64,000 bases of DNA from Cryptomeria japonica (GCF_030272615.1 NC_081414.1:234284733-234348732); one strand, 5' to 3'; counted from the stretch's first letter, positions 45,784 to 56,905 are shown. Notes: a model not told the origin generated them from the letters alone. A program made the numbers and translations.

Positions 45784-47207
45784 TGTTGGTGATGATATAG
45801 TTGAGATGTTGTTTGATGACTTGATGATGAGTTTGTTTTGTCATTGATGGAAACTATAGTTACATTGTTCTATCATGTTATCTAAGTTGTCTATGATTGA
45901 CCGAAAAGCTATGAAATGGAATTGACAGTTAACTGGAAAATAGGACTTTAACCAATAAATGTGAAACTGTGTTATGCTTAAGTAATTGGATCTAGAGATT
46001 GATGAGGAATTTGGTGTCATGGTTTGTAATATGTTTTTTTAACAAAGTAATGAGGTTGTGACAAGAACCACATCATGTTTTGGCTACTGGAAGTCATGTT
46101 TCTGATTGACTGATGTATTTTCTGTAGGGTTTTAGTACGATTTAAGAGCCAGTATTCAAATCTTATAACTATTAATGACTTTGAGTTCGACGGTGTATTA
46201 CATTATGTTTGTAAGATGGTGATGATGTGGCTGAATCCATGCAAAGTGTTTAAATGTTGTTTCAGCATGATCAAAGAGCGAATTTCTTGGGAATGAGTGA
46301 AGTGTTTAGTAGAATGAGCTAAGGGTTTGAAAGTGCATCAAATCAACGTGTGGTGATCATTCAACGACTGTAATTGATTTGTAATTTGTTGTAATGACCC
46401 ATATGATTATCTGTAATGATTTGTAAAGATATGTGATGATCTGTGATGTAAATATTAGTATGAGGTTAGGGTTTTGTAACCGACTAAGTTGTAAAGTCTA
46501 TTTAGGGTAAGTCTGTGATGATTTATTGTGGCAGTAATCAAAAGAAGAGTGTGTGACTGAACCAGTGTGTGTGTGTGTCTGCAAGAGAGAATCAGATTGG
46601 AGCAAGAAAGGATTTGTACAAGCAAGAAAAGAGTTCTATTTTTAGATCATATATTTGTTGTTCCCTAATAGTTGCAACATACTCAAAATCCCTTAACCGG
46701 GTAGGTCTTGACAGGCCTGATTGTATAAATCCCTTCACCGGGTGACTCATTAGCTTGGATTCTAAATCCTTTCACAAGGTTACTCCTAACAGAGTAAATT
46801 TCCTAATAGGGCTGAGGTAAATCCCTTAACCGGGGGACTCCTAATAGGTTCTTCTCCTAACCAGGCTAGGATCCTAACAGGACGCATACCGAAAGAGTGC
46901 AAAACTCTTGTGGGTACCAATTACCATCGTGATTTTTCCCATTTGGGTTTCCACATGAAAATCATGGTGTTCATGTGTTGATTGATTTCTTATGTGTTGA
47001 TTTGATATCTTTCTATTTCATGCATGTTGATGAACACTTAGAAGAACAGTTTGATGAGTTTGATCAATAGTATGATTTCAGTTATTACTGGTACTGCTTC
47101 TGAATTGTTTTGAAAGAAGTTTTTTCTGATTTTTAAAGTTTTAAAGTTTATTGTTATTACTGATTCACCTCCCCATTTCAGTAATAACCGGATCCTCACA
47201 AATAACA
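45784..47207 (+). repeat. 5' LTR of copia E1
   Basis: 1424 bp. Contains the degenerate CCTTAACCGGG/CTCCTAACAGG array (46684-46890), a CCC/GGG hairpin near 46929-46954 and a perfect 11-bp-stem terminal hairpin at 47153-47188. Confidence 0.92.
47153..47188 (+). promoter_or_regulatory. LTR-end hairpin, E1 5' LTR
   Basis: GTTATTACTGA with TCAGTAATAAC, eleven perfect pairs; 14-base loop TTCACCTCCCCATT. The primer site starts 22 bases later. Confidence 0.78.
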
Positions 47208-47209
47208 AT

Positions 47210-47221
47210 TGGTATCAGAGC
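47210..47221 (+). other. Primer-binding site of E1 (initiator tRNA-Met)
   Basis: TGGTATCAGAGC, a perfect complement of the tRNA-iMet 3' end, two bases after the LTR. Confidence 0.93.
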
Positions 47222-47278
47222 CTTGGTCCTCTTTGTGCAAAAGCTTAACCGCTTGAGGTAAAGATCCTTGAGGATAAC

Positions 47279-48400
47279 ATGGGAGATATGAGTTATAGGT
47301 AGCTTTCAAATGGGCTTGCAGAATTTGAAGAAACCCTAGGTGAGTTAAGGGTGAAGTATAAATGTTCATTGGCTAAAATAAGAGAGCTAGTTGAAAAACT
47401 GCATGAAATTAGTGAAAACAGTTCATCTAAGGAAGCAAACATTGATGCCTTTGTGAATGAGGTGGAAAAGTTGAATGATGATAAGGCAAATCTAAGGAGA
47501 GAGATGGAAGCCCTTACTATCAATATGAGTCATGAGTTGGAAGCCAGAAGAATAGCCGAAGACACAATAAGAGATAAGGAGCATGAGATTATTAAGCTGA
47601 ACTGGGAGATTAGTACCTTGCATGCACAGTGAAAATTGATCTAGACATGGCTATGTCTCTTAAAGAGAGTCTTATGAAAAAGAATGAAGATCTTACTAAG
47701 GAGTTGGCCGATGCTAATGGGATATTGGCTACATACAACAAGAGCACTGCTATGTTTGATGAGCAGATTAAGTCACAAAAGCAGAACAAAGATAGCCATG
47801 GCTTGGGATACACAATCTTTGAACAAGGAGAACCATCAGGTACCAAGGACACCTTGCATGAAACCAAATCAGCACCAAAGAAGAAAAAGAAGAACATCGG
47901 TAAGGGAACCTACAATAGTATGCTTTAACTATCATAAGGTAGGTCATACTGCTAATGTTTGTAGAAATAGATTCAGTATTGTTAATGGTAATAGACCTAA
48001 TACATATGATGGATATATGCTTAGTACTTTTAATGGTTATTGCTACAATTGCAATAAGTATGGACATAGAGTTGGTGAGTGTAGGTCTAGAGTGAACAAT
48101 TAGATATCTTACATGGGTCAGAGGTCTAATGGCGAATGGAATAGATCATACTATGACCGAAGAAACCCTACTTGGCAGAGACCTTAAGGGAATAGATCTA
48201 GTCCTTATGGAGAGAACATATGGAATGTGATTTGCACTATTTGTCATAACTATGGACATGTAGCTATGAATTGTAGAAGAAGAACTAGTAGAGGCAAAGT
48301 TGGACCTTGGAGAGCATCTAGAATGAAATGTTTCCATTGCCACAAACTGGGACACCTTGCAAATTTTTGTAGAGCTAAAGTGAACAAACTAGTTAATTAG
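47279..48400 (+). pseudogene. E1 gag-like ORF: coiled coil plus four zinc knuckles
   Basis: ATG 47279 lies 58 bases after the primer site; a TAG follows at 47300. The frame encodes a Lys/Glu-rich coiled coil (LAEFEETLGELR, KIRELVEKLHEISEN), then shifts frame near 47630 (LKESLMKKNEDLTKELADANG, DSHGLGY) and again near 47920. Four CCHC knuckles follow at about 47921-47962 (second Cys is Tyr), 48042-48083, 48235-48276 and 48329-48370. The HGLGY motif matches the region between gag coiled coil and second zinc knuckle in some large plant copia elements. The UBN2 gag core expected upstream is absent. Confidence 0.8.
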
Positions 48401-48914
48401 TCTGTTGATCAAAAAGGAAAGAAGATATTTGATGTTTAGGAAACCAGGAATGAGATGAACGAGATTTGGAAAAAGAAAAGTGAGGAGATACTGTCTGAGG
48501 ACTCCATTTCTTCACCTAGTGTGGAGAATCCTTCATTGGAAAACTAAGCTATATATGAGGCTTAGGGGGAACATATTGTCAGATCCATTTCCAGACCCCC
48601 TAAATGGTATGTGGTAAGTTAAATCTGCATACTTTGATGCATAATGCTGTTATGAAGTGATTTTGTGATCAAATAGGTAAACTAAATGTGATATGTGTGT
48701 TGGTATCAAGTTTTAGAGTTGAATAGTGATTAGGGTATGTTCAACTGGTTTAGTAAATGACAAATAAAAGTTTTTTGATAGTTGCATATATTTTTAATTA
48801 ATATTGTTGAGAGAACTTCTAGAGAACGTCAGAAACATTAAACAACTTTTGACTGCTACTTTGATTAAAGTTGATAGCGGATTGTGGAGAGTTGTGAATT
48901 GGTGGAAGATCATT
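48401..48914. other. Gene-free interval in E1 (deleted protease/integrase)
   Basis: No protease or integrase motif is present between the zinc knuckles and RT. The interval is AT-rich with one RSISRPPKWY-like stretch near 48583, marking a large internal deletion or replacement. Confidence 0.4.
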
Positions 48915-50160
48915 CTCAGTGGAAACCCTAGTTGTGAACAAATCTGATGGTACCAGCAGATCTGATGAAGTAGATGATGATGTTCAACCAATAGATGATG
49001 AAGATGAAGAACAAGTATATATAGAACAACCAGATGGTTTTTCATTGAGTGAAGATGAAAATATAGTTTGCAAACTACACAAGGCACTATATGGACTGAA
49101 GCAAGCTTCTACAACATGGTTTGAAAGATTGCATGCATATCTGATCAAGATAGGATTCTGAAGAACCAATGAAAATAGTAACATATATTTGAAGACTGAT
49201 GGAGACAAAATGTTAATTGTCGAAGTTTTTGTTGATGATATAATATTTGGTGGAAATTATGACATGTGTATGTCTTTTACAAATGCAATGAAGAAAGAAT
49301 CTGAGATGTCTCTTATCAGAGATAGAATTCTTTATTGGTTTAGAAATTCAACAATTAGAGAATGAAATATTTATTTGTCAGACTAAGTATCTAAAAGAAG
49401 TCTTGAAAACTTTTGGCATGGAAGATTGTAAACCGGTTGGTACTCCAATGGTGACAGGTTGTAAATTGTCAAAACAAGATGATTCACTATATGTGGATGA
49501 GAAATAATACAGGTCTATTATGTTGTTTACAGTAGATTGGACATTTCACATGGTATTGGATTGGTTGCAAGATTTTAGAAAGATCCTCAGGAGACACACA
49601 TGGTAGCGGTAAAAAGGATATTCAGGTATTTGAAAGGAACAGTTGATTATGGTTTAAGGTATCCTTACAATGATAATTTCCCTGTAAAAGTTTGCACAGA
49701 TGCAAACTAGGCTGGAAATATTGATGACCGGAAAAGAACAACCAGTGGAGCTTTACTTTTAGGAGAAATATTGGTGTCCTAGATTAGCAAGAAACCATCT
49801 TGTATTTCACAATCTATAGCTGAAGCAGAATATATGGCAGCATTAATGAATTGTACTCAGGCTTTATGGATGAGACATATTTTGGAAGGTTTTAAGGAAG
49901 ACATGTCTAAATCGATGACTATTCATTGTGATAACACTAGTGCTATTAATATTTCAAAAAATCTTGTATTACATGCAACAACAAAGCACATTGAGTTGAA
50001 GTACCACTTTCTAAGGGAAAGAGTATAAGAGAAGAAACTAAAAATGGATTATGTGTCTAGCAAAGAGTAGTTAGGAGATATATTCACTAAAACTTTTCCT
50101 AAGACAACCTTTGAATATCTCAGAGGTAGATTAGGGGTTGTACCCCCACACAAGATCAAC
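48915..50160 (+). pseudogene. E1 reverse transcriptase end and RNase H (lineage I)
   Basis: VYIEQPDGFSLSEDENIVCKLHKALYGLKQA (49016-49105), IVEVFVDDIIFGGNYD with the catalytic DD near 49234-49239, then after frame breaks RLDISHGIGLVARF, VAVKRIFRYLKGTVDYGL, VCTDAN-stop-AGNIDDRKRTTSG, EAEYMAALMNCTQALWMRHILEGF, IHCDNTSAINISKNLVLHATTKHIELKYHF, DIFTKTFPKTTFEYLRGRLGVVPP. Closest within the window to C1. TGA/TAG codons and frameshifts throughout. Confidence 0.9.
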
Positions 50161-50485
50161 TAAGATGATGGTGATGCATCAATCCGGCAAATTCATTGAA
50201 TATCTTTAATTTTTGGATTGATGTGAATTGGGCTACTCCTTAGGGGGAGCAACTACGATGAGATAAATAGAGATGGCAGAAACAGAGATGAAAACAATAG
50301 AGGTATTTGCACCTTTGGCATTGATGTCAAAGGGGATAAGAATTAGTTGAAGATCAACCATGAGATAACTAGCAGAAGAAACTCAAAGGAGATGTTGAGC
50401 AGAAGATCAAGTACAGAACATATCAGTTCAGTTCAGCATGATGAAGATTTTTTAGTGTGGCCATCAATGCCGAAGGGGGAGAATG
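50161..50485 (+). promoter_or_regulatory. E1 3' non-coding region, palindrome and polypurine tracts
   Basis: Contains GGGCTACTCCTTAGGGGGAGC near 50230, GATGTCAAAGGGGATAAG near 50325 and the polypurine tract CCATCAATGCCGAAGGGGGA at 50461-50480. The next bases are an LTR start, but of the E2 family (TGTTGGTATTTTGG), not of E1. Confidence 0.7.
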
Positions 50486-50664
50486 TGTTGGTATTTTGGT
50501 ATGGTTTTGTCATTGATGTCAACACCTACTGAATACACCTACTTTGGAGATCCAACAACATTCACCGGCAAACAGTAAACTTTGCAACAGTTACTGGCAT
50601 ATGATTCACCGACAGGATATATTGTTCATCGGTACCTGGAATGATATGGAAGACACTTGGCAAT

Positions 50665-51484
50665 TAAAGGTATATTTTTGAGTCAATCTAAGTACTTGAA
50701 AGAACTACTAAAGAAATTTGGGATGGAGAACTCTAAACCAGTAAGCACAGCTATGACTACAAATGACAAATTATCTCAAAGGGATGAATCTACACCTGTT
50801 AATCCAATTAGATACAAATCTGTGATAGGAGGTTTACTGTATTTAACACAAACCAGGCCTGATATTATGAATGTAGTATGTATTGTTTCTAGATTTCAGA
50901 GTAATCCTAGGGAAAATCATGAATCAGTAGTAAAAAGGATTTTCCGGTACTTACAGGGCACAACAAATCTTGGATTATGGTATCCTAAAGATGAAAATTT
51001 TGATCTATGTGCATACACAGATGCAAATTGGGTAGGAGATGTGGATGATAGAAAAAGCACCACTGGAGGAGCATTTTTTCTTAGAAAGAGATTAGTTTCT
51101 TGGTTGAGTAAGAAACAGAGTTGTACATCTTTCTCAACAACAGAATCAGAATATGTTGCAGCAACAACAAACTGTACACAGGTACTTTGGCTTAAGCAAA
51201 TGTTGAAAGACATAAAGGTAAAATGCAAGGAACCTATTACTATATACTGTGATAACACTGCAGCAAATGATATATCTAAAAATATGGTATTACATTCTAA
51301 AACAAAACATGTTTCTATCAAATTGAATTTTCTAAGGGAAAAAGTTGAAGAAAAAGAGATAAAACTGGTTTATGTGAACACTAAAGATCAGCTTGCAGAT
51401 ATTTTCACAAAACCTTTGCCTAAGGAGACTTTTGAGTATCTCAGAGATCAGCTTGGAGTCATACCACCACCGGTAGAGACTTAG
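50665..51484 (+). pseudogene. E2 RT end and RNase H, long open frame
   Basis: A 275-codon stop-free stretch: KGIFLSQSKYLKELLKKFGMENSKPV, RYKSVIGGLLYLTQTRPDIMNVV, ENHESVVKRIFRYLQGTTNLGLWYP, AYTDANWVGDVDDRKSTTGGAFF, ESEYVAATTNCTQVLWLKQMLKDIK, IYCDNTAANDISKNMVLHSKTKHVSIK, VNTKDQLADIFTKPLPKETFEYLRDQLGV. Closest to E3 and E4. RT catalytic core is missing. Being stop-free, this is among the youngest sequence here. Confidence 0.92.
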
Positions 51485-51804
51485 ACAGTTGATGATTGTC
51501 ATCAACCGGCAGAATTAAATGGACAAATATTTTATTCTGGTATTTGATGAGGAAGCTACTTCTCAGGAGGAGTAGTTGGTATATTGAATTGGTTGGTATT
51601 TTGTATGAACTTGACTTTTGTGACTTTGGAATTTGATGTCAAAGGGGGAGAGATATCTATGGAAAAACACATTTAAGGAGAAATTGGTATTGTTACTCCT
51701 AGGGGGAGAAATGGAGATTGTTGGTTTTTGTATTTTGGCATTTCTGTTTTGGCACTTTGATGGTTTTTCCATCTTGTGTTGCCATCAATGCCAAAGGGGG
51801 AGAT
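51485..51804 (+). promoter_or_regulatory. E2 3' non-coding region with polypurine tract
   Basis: Palindrome-like CTACTTCTCAGGAGGAGTAG near 51553, ATGTCAAAGGGGGAGAG at about 51635, another CCTAGGGGGAGAAATGG near 51698 and the final CCATCAATGCCAAAGGGGGA at 51782-51801. Confidence 0.75.
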
Positions 51805-52872
51805 TGTTGGTATTTTGGTATGGTTTTGTCATTGATGTCAACACCTACTGAATACACCTACTTTGGAGATCTAGCAACATTCACCGGCAAACAGTAAACT
51901 TTGCAACAGTTACTGGCATATGATTCACCGGCAGGATATATTGTTCACCAGTACCTGGAATGATATCGAAGACACTTGGTAATGTCGAAGACATCATGTG
52001 GACACTTTATTTTGAAGAAATAGTCATTGGTATATTCATATTTGCATATTTTCTTTTACCGGCAAATAGGTCCAGGTTATCTAGGGTTACACCGGCAGGT
52101 TTATCTTTTCGAGATCAGCATGGCATGCTATGGAGATGATTTATTATTGTTGTAAATACATTAAGCCGACATGTTCAATCGCTTATTGCATCGGATATTA
52201 TATTATTTGTAAAATGTTTTTATTGTAATATCTTGTAGAGCCAACCTACTAAAATTGGTCTTAGGATATGGTATAAATGTAAGATCTTATTTGTAAGATC
52301 AAGTGTGGAATGCAAAAAAGAATTTTGTGAAGGTATATGCGAGATCAAGCAGAGGTATACACAAAGACATCATTTGAAGGTGATGTTAGGTTTTTGTAGA
52401 AGCATATCAGCATTACACAAGTACTGAATCTAGCATATGAAGATGCTATTTTGTGTAGTACATTCTTATTGGATTTAACCATCCAACTATAGTCAGTGTG
52501 ACTCCCATTTGTGATTGAGTAGTGAGCTCTAGGCTGTTGGCCTTTCTGCATGTGCAGACCCCTTTTTGTACACTTACTATCTACAGTAGTATCATCTGAT
52601 TGTGGGTAAGGTTTCCCACCGTGGTTTTTCTCCTTACAGGGTTTCCACGTACAAATATTGGTGTCATGTGTTGTGGATGACTTTGTGTTTATGTTTCATG
52701 CATTAATCCTTACCGGTATAGCAATTTACTGTTAACACTATCTACCGACATACTTAACTGGTTTATCGGTATTAAGCATTAAGTTGGTTAAATAAGATCT
52801 TGGTTTGAATTTATTAGACAACTGATTCACCCCCCCCCCCAATCTTAGTTGTCTCCGGGACCTAATAGAATG
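51805..52872 (+). repeat. 3' LTR of copia E2
   Basis: Starts TGTTGGTATTTTGGTATGG. Contains TATAAATG near 52272, GTGG...CCT...AGG...CCAC at 52621-52648 and the terminal hairpin around the C run (52816-52854). The 3' end is uncertain by a few bases because the next LTR fragment follows at once. Confidence 0.8.
52816..52854 (+). promoter_or_regulatory. LTR-end hairpin, E2
   Basis: AGACAACT with AGTTGTCT, eight pairs, plus an inner GATT/AATC; loop C run of about 11. Confidence 0.75.
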
Positions 52873-52922
52873 TTGGCATATTGGCATAATTGTTGATGAT
52901 ATTGATGAACCGGTATAAGCAC

Positions 52923-54346
52923 TGTTGGTGATGATATAGTTGAGATTTTATTTGGTGACTTGATGATCAGTTTGTATTGTCATTGATGGAAACTATGGTT
53001 ACATTGTTCTATCATATTATCTAAGTTGTCTATGATTGACCAAAAAGATATGGAATGGATTTGATAGTTAGTTGGCAAATAGGATTTTAACTAGTATAAG
53101 TGAAACTATGTTATGCTTAAGTAATTGGATCTAGAGATTGATGAGGAATTTGGTGTTGCAGTTTGGAATATGTGTTTGTAACATAGTAATGAGGTTATGA
53201 TCGGAACCACACCATGTTTTGGCTACTGGAAGTCATGTTTGTGATTGACTGATGTATTTTCTATAGGGTTTTAGTAAGGTTTAAGAACCCATATTCAAAT
53301 CTTATAACTGGTAATGACTTTGAGTTCAGCGATGTATTACATTATGTTTGTAAGATGGTGATGACGTGGCTGAATCTGCATGAAGTGTTTAAATGTTGTT
53401 TTGGCATGATCGAAGAGTGAATTTCTTGGGAATGAGCAAAGTGCTTAGTAGAATGAGCTAAGGGTTTGAAAGTGTATCAGATCGATGTGCGGTGATCATT
53501 CAATGATTAAAATTGATTTGTAATTCGTTGTAATGATCCATATGATGATCTGTAATGATTTATAAAGATCTGTGATGATCTATGATGTAAATCTTAGTAT
53601 GAAGTTAGGGTTTTGTAACCGATTAAGATGTAAATTCTATTTAGGGTAAGTGTGTGATAATTTACAGTGTCAGTGATCAAAAGAAGAGTGTGTGGCCGAA
53701 CTAGTGTGTGTGTCTACATGAGAGAAGCATATTGGAGTAGGAAAGGATCTATATAAGCAAGCAGAGAGTCCTATTTTCAGATCATACATCTGTTGTTCCC
53801 TAATAGTTGCAACAAACTCAAAATCCCTTAACCGGGCAGGTCTTGATAGTCCTGATTGTATAAATCCCTTCACTGGGTAACTCATTAGCTTGGGTTCTAA
53901 ATCCTTTCACAAGGTCACTCCTAATAGAATAAAGCTCCTAATAGGGCTGAGGTAAATCCCTTAACCGGGGGACTCCTAACAAGGTTTGCTCCTAACCGGT
54001 CATAATTGTAATCTCCTAACTGGGCTAGACTCCTAACAATGCGCATTCCAAAAGAGTGCAAAAATATTGTGGGTACCAATTGCCACCATGGTTTTTCCCA
54101 TTTGGGTTTCCACATGAAAATCTTGGTGTTCGTGTGTTGATTTGATATCTTTTTATTTCATGCATGTTGATGAACACTTAGAAGAACAGTTTGATGAATC
54201 TAATCAACAGTATGATTTTAGTTATTACCAATACTATTTATGAGTTGTTTTGAAAGAAGTTTTTGCTAATTGTGAAAGTTTTAAAGTTTATTGTTGTTAC
54301 TGATTCACTCCCCCTCTCAATAATAACTGGATCCTCACAAATAACA
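52923..54346 (+). repeat. 3' LTR of copia E1
   Basis: 1424 bp, same length as the 5' LTR. Starts TGTTGGTGATGATATAG; ends AATAACA. Contains the same repeat array (53820-54040) and terminal hairpin (54293-54327). Confidence 0.92.
54293..54327 (+). promoter_or_regulatory. LTR-end hairpin, E1 3' LTR
   Basis: GTTGTTACTGA with TCAATAATAAC: nine standard pairs, one G-T wobble and one mismatch; 13-base loop. Confidence 0.7.
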
Positions 54347-54740
54347 TCAGTGAATAGGAGTACCGGAAGAACACCTTTTGAGATTTTTACTAGAGCACAC
54401 CCTAGAGGTATACCAGAGTCGAGGGATATCCGTAATGAAGACAAGAGGAGTGTTGAAGCAGAATAATTTGCAGAGCATATGAGAACAATGCATACTTAGG
54501 TCAAACAACATTCAGAGGACATGAACAATAAGTATAAGGAGAAAGAAGATGAAAAGATGAGACACAAGGAATTTGAAGTTGGTGATGAAGTAATAGTATA
54601 TTTGAGGAAAGAAAGATCCCTAGTTGGAACCTATAGTAACTTGTAGATGAGGAAGTTTTGTCCTTGTAAGATCTTGAGAAAATTCAGTTCTGGAAATGCA
54701 TATGAAGTGGAGTTACGGGATAGTTTGGGCATTTCATCTA
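54347..54740 (+). pseudogene. G1 integrase, middle piece
   Basis: SVNRSTGRTPFEIFTRAHPRGIP continues the integrase catalytic region, followed by a coiled stretch (NNKYKEKEDEKMRHKEFEVGDEVIVYLRKER) and KILRKFSSGNAYEVELRDSLGISSI. The GDEV.VYLRKER motif is the standard gypsy integrase C-terminal fold. The frame breaks exactly at the E3 insertion and resumes at 60220. TAA/TAG codons at 54464, 54497 and 54645. Confidence 0.9.
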
Positions 54741-54745
54741 TATTA

Positions 54746-55955
54746 TGTTGGAATCCAAGAACACTGAGAGTGGGGGGGGGGGGGGGGGGGTTGAATTAGT
54801 GTTCTACCACAATGACTAAATTTAACCTTATTAACACAACACCTTAGCAAATGGTATGCATAAAAGCATATAACAACAAGTAATAATGCAACCACAAAGA
54901 TGAACACCATAACACAAAGATTTATATGTGGAAAACCTCAAAGAGGAAAAACCATAGTGGGATTGGAGACCCACAATATCTAGCCACTGATCAACTGAAT
55001 AAATATTACATATAAGGGGCCTGTACATGTAGGAAGGCCAATGTCCTAGAGCGCACTGCTCATCACAAAAGGAGCTTCACTGACTACAAGAAATCTTTGG
55101 ACTACAATTCAAAAAGAAGATTGAACTGCTAGAATAACATCTCCTATGCTTGAGTACAATTATGGTTAAGCTCAATACAAAAGATCTTAAACCTCTTACA
55201 TAGAACCAATTCAATCACCTATGATCGACCAAATCCTCTACATATGATTACAACCTTATTTGCACATAGATAATCCCATAACCCATGATCGATGATCTAC
55301 AAAGAGATCTTACATAAAATTTATACAAACCTGGGACCTAAACAATTAGGTTGGCCACCTAAAAGATAATACAATAAATCCATTACAGAAGCCCCACAAA
55401 CCAATTATAACCCCAGTCGGCCTAAGACCGAAACAACATTAACCAAACAATAAATCCAACCGGTAACGCATCAGGAGCATCCACCAACACGTTACATAAA
55501 CCAGTCCATAACCTAACAGAATAGCACCGAACCTAAAATAGGTTTCCATATGCCAAATGCAACACCACCGATCAATCAGAACATGAACATGATAACCATC
55601 AGCATCCTAAGAACCTTCTAGAAGCTGCACCAACACCACTTATCGAATCCATCAAAATATCTTCAACAAAGCTCTGTCGATAAAACCCTTACCGATAACC
55701 AAAAGGCTTACTAGAACATATGATAGATTTCGGATCACCAAATCATGAACCAATTGAATGTGACATGTACATGAATTACTGAACCAAACCAATTCCACCA
55801 AACTGAATATACCGGAGAATACCAAAGATAGTCTCCAGATCAACATCACAATCCAACCACTCTACTGGAACCCGATAGACAGCCAAACAAGCTAGTGTTG
55901 ACATCAATGCCAAACTTCAATGCAACACATAATCAATTCCTCCAAATTACCAAAA
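54746..55955 (-). repeat. 3' LTR of copia E3 (left)
   Basis: Plus strand starts TGTTGGAATCCAAGAACACTG and ends ATTACCAAAA. A G19 run at 54772-54790 fills the loop of the terminal hairpin; the partner LTR has only G4 there. Confidence 0.9.
54758..54805 (-). promoter_or_regulatory. LTR-end hairpin, E3 left LTR
   Basis: AGAACACT with AGTGTTCT, eight perfect pairs; loop expanded by G19. Confidence 0.72.
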
Positions 55956-55971
55956 ATATCCCCCTTTGGCA
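55956..55971 (-). other. Polypurine tract of E3
   Basis: Sense GCCAAAGGGGGATAT adjoining the LTR, preceded by TTGCCATCAAT. Matches the tracts of C1, E2 and E4. Confidence 0.88.
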
Positions 55972-56284
55972 TTGATGGCAACACTAGATGTGAAAAACAT
56001 CCAAGTGCCAAGAAGTGCCAAACAAGTCTCCCCCAATGGAAGACACCCAACAAATGATATATCAATGAAGTTTTGAACCAATTATCTTTGTACCAATTAA
56101 CCATCCATAGACCTTAACCAAACTCCCCTAGTGGGATCAACCAATCTGAAATTTCATTCCTGCCCCTTTGACTGATATCTCTGTTAAGCTCTATTTTTCA
56201 CATGTATTTCTATCCCCCTTTGACATCAATGTTAGAAATTAGACATAAACATTAAAAAAACCATAGATCCTCTAAACCACACAG

Positions 56285-56310
56285 CTGACTACTCCCCCTG
56301 AGTAGTAGCA
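56285..56310 (-). promoter_or_regulatory. Palindrome upstream of E3 polypurine tract
   Basis: Plus strand GACTACTCCCCCTGAGTAGTAG can fold on itself (GACTACTC with GAGTAGT). The same word occurs in E4 at about 19036-19057 and in related form in C1, E1 and E2. Confidence 0.65.
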
Positions 56311-56379
56311 CCAACTCATCAATCCGGAATGAATAATAGTTTTAATAATGCATACTGGACTGATGCCAATCAACATCAC

Positions 56380-56905
56380 TTAAGTCTCAACCAGAGGGGT
56401 GGAGACCTCCAAACTATCTCTAGAGTACTCAAATGATTCCTTGGGAAAAGGTTTAGTGAAGATATCTGTAATTTTCTCTTTAGTGTTCACATAAACTAAT
56501 CTGACTTCATTTGCTTCTACCTTTTCCTTCAAAAAGTTATACTTGATTGATATGTGATTTGTCTTAGAATGAAATACCAGATTCTTTGATATGTCAATAA
56601 CAGCAGAGTTATCATGGTGAATAACTACTAGCTCATTACAATCTACCCTTATATCTTTCAACGTTTGTTTCATCCATAGAACTTGTGTACAACTAGTAGC
56701 AACAACAACATACTTGTCTTCAACAATAGATAAAGAAGTACATGACTATTTCTTGATAATCCATGAAACAAGTTTCTTTCCAAGAAAGAAAACTCCAAAC
56801 GTTCTTTTCCGATCATCTATATCTCTAGCCCAATCCGCATACGTATATGCACATAGTATAAAGTCATTATCTTTAGGATACCACAAACCATACCCATTTG
56901 TCTAC
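56380..56905 (-). pseudogene. E3 RNase H
   Basis: From [10 protein letters not shown]-like codons through ILCAYTYADWARDIDD, TQVLWMKQTLKDIRVDCNELVVIHHDNSAVIDIS, KTNHISIKYNFLKEKVEANEVRLVYVNTKEKITDIFTKPFPKESFEYSRDSLEV to the stop at 56380. Near 56905 it is joined straight to the RT start; about 250 RT residues including FVDD are deleted. Confidence 0.88.

Larger units (their letters stand above)
50486..52872 (+). mobile_element. Copia E2 remnant (lineage II), internally deleted
   Basis: It consists of a 179-bp LTR start (50486-50664), an abrupt join to the RT/RNase H end (50665-51484), non-coding motifs with a polypurine tract, and a near-complete LTR (51805 to about 52872). The 179-bp piece corresponds to 51805-51983 with only a few mismatches. 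Most of the 5' LTR, gag, protease, integrase and RT core are gone. The right end is followed by a 50-bp fragment of another LTR start (52873-52922) and then by the E1 3' LTR. Confidence 0.75.
45784..54346 (+). mobile_element. Copia element E1 inside G1 integrase
   Basis: Two LTRs of identical length (1424 bp; 45784-47207 and 52923-54346) start TGTTGGTGATG and end AATAACA. A perfect tRNA-iMet primer site follows the first. Gag-like ORF and RT/RNase H follow, then E2-family debris. G1 integrase continues after 54346 with SVNRSTGRTPFEI, so E1 is a later insertion. Flanks AGGAT and TCAGT do not match, and a few G1 codons seem lost at the junction. Confidence 0.88.

Noticed and set aside
46560-46580. 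Short (TG)n run
   Set aside because: Only about eight repeats inside an LTR; not notable.
45779-54351. Target duplication for E1
   Set aside because: Flanks AGGAT and TCAGT do not match even with one mismatch; E1 is accepted on LTR structure alone.
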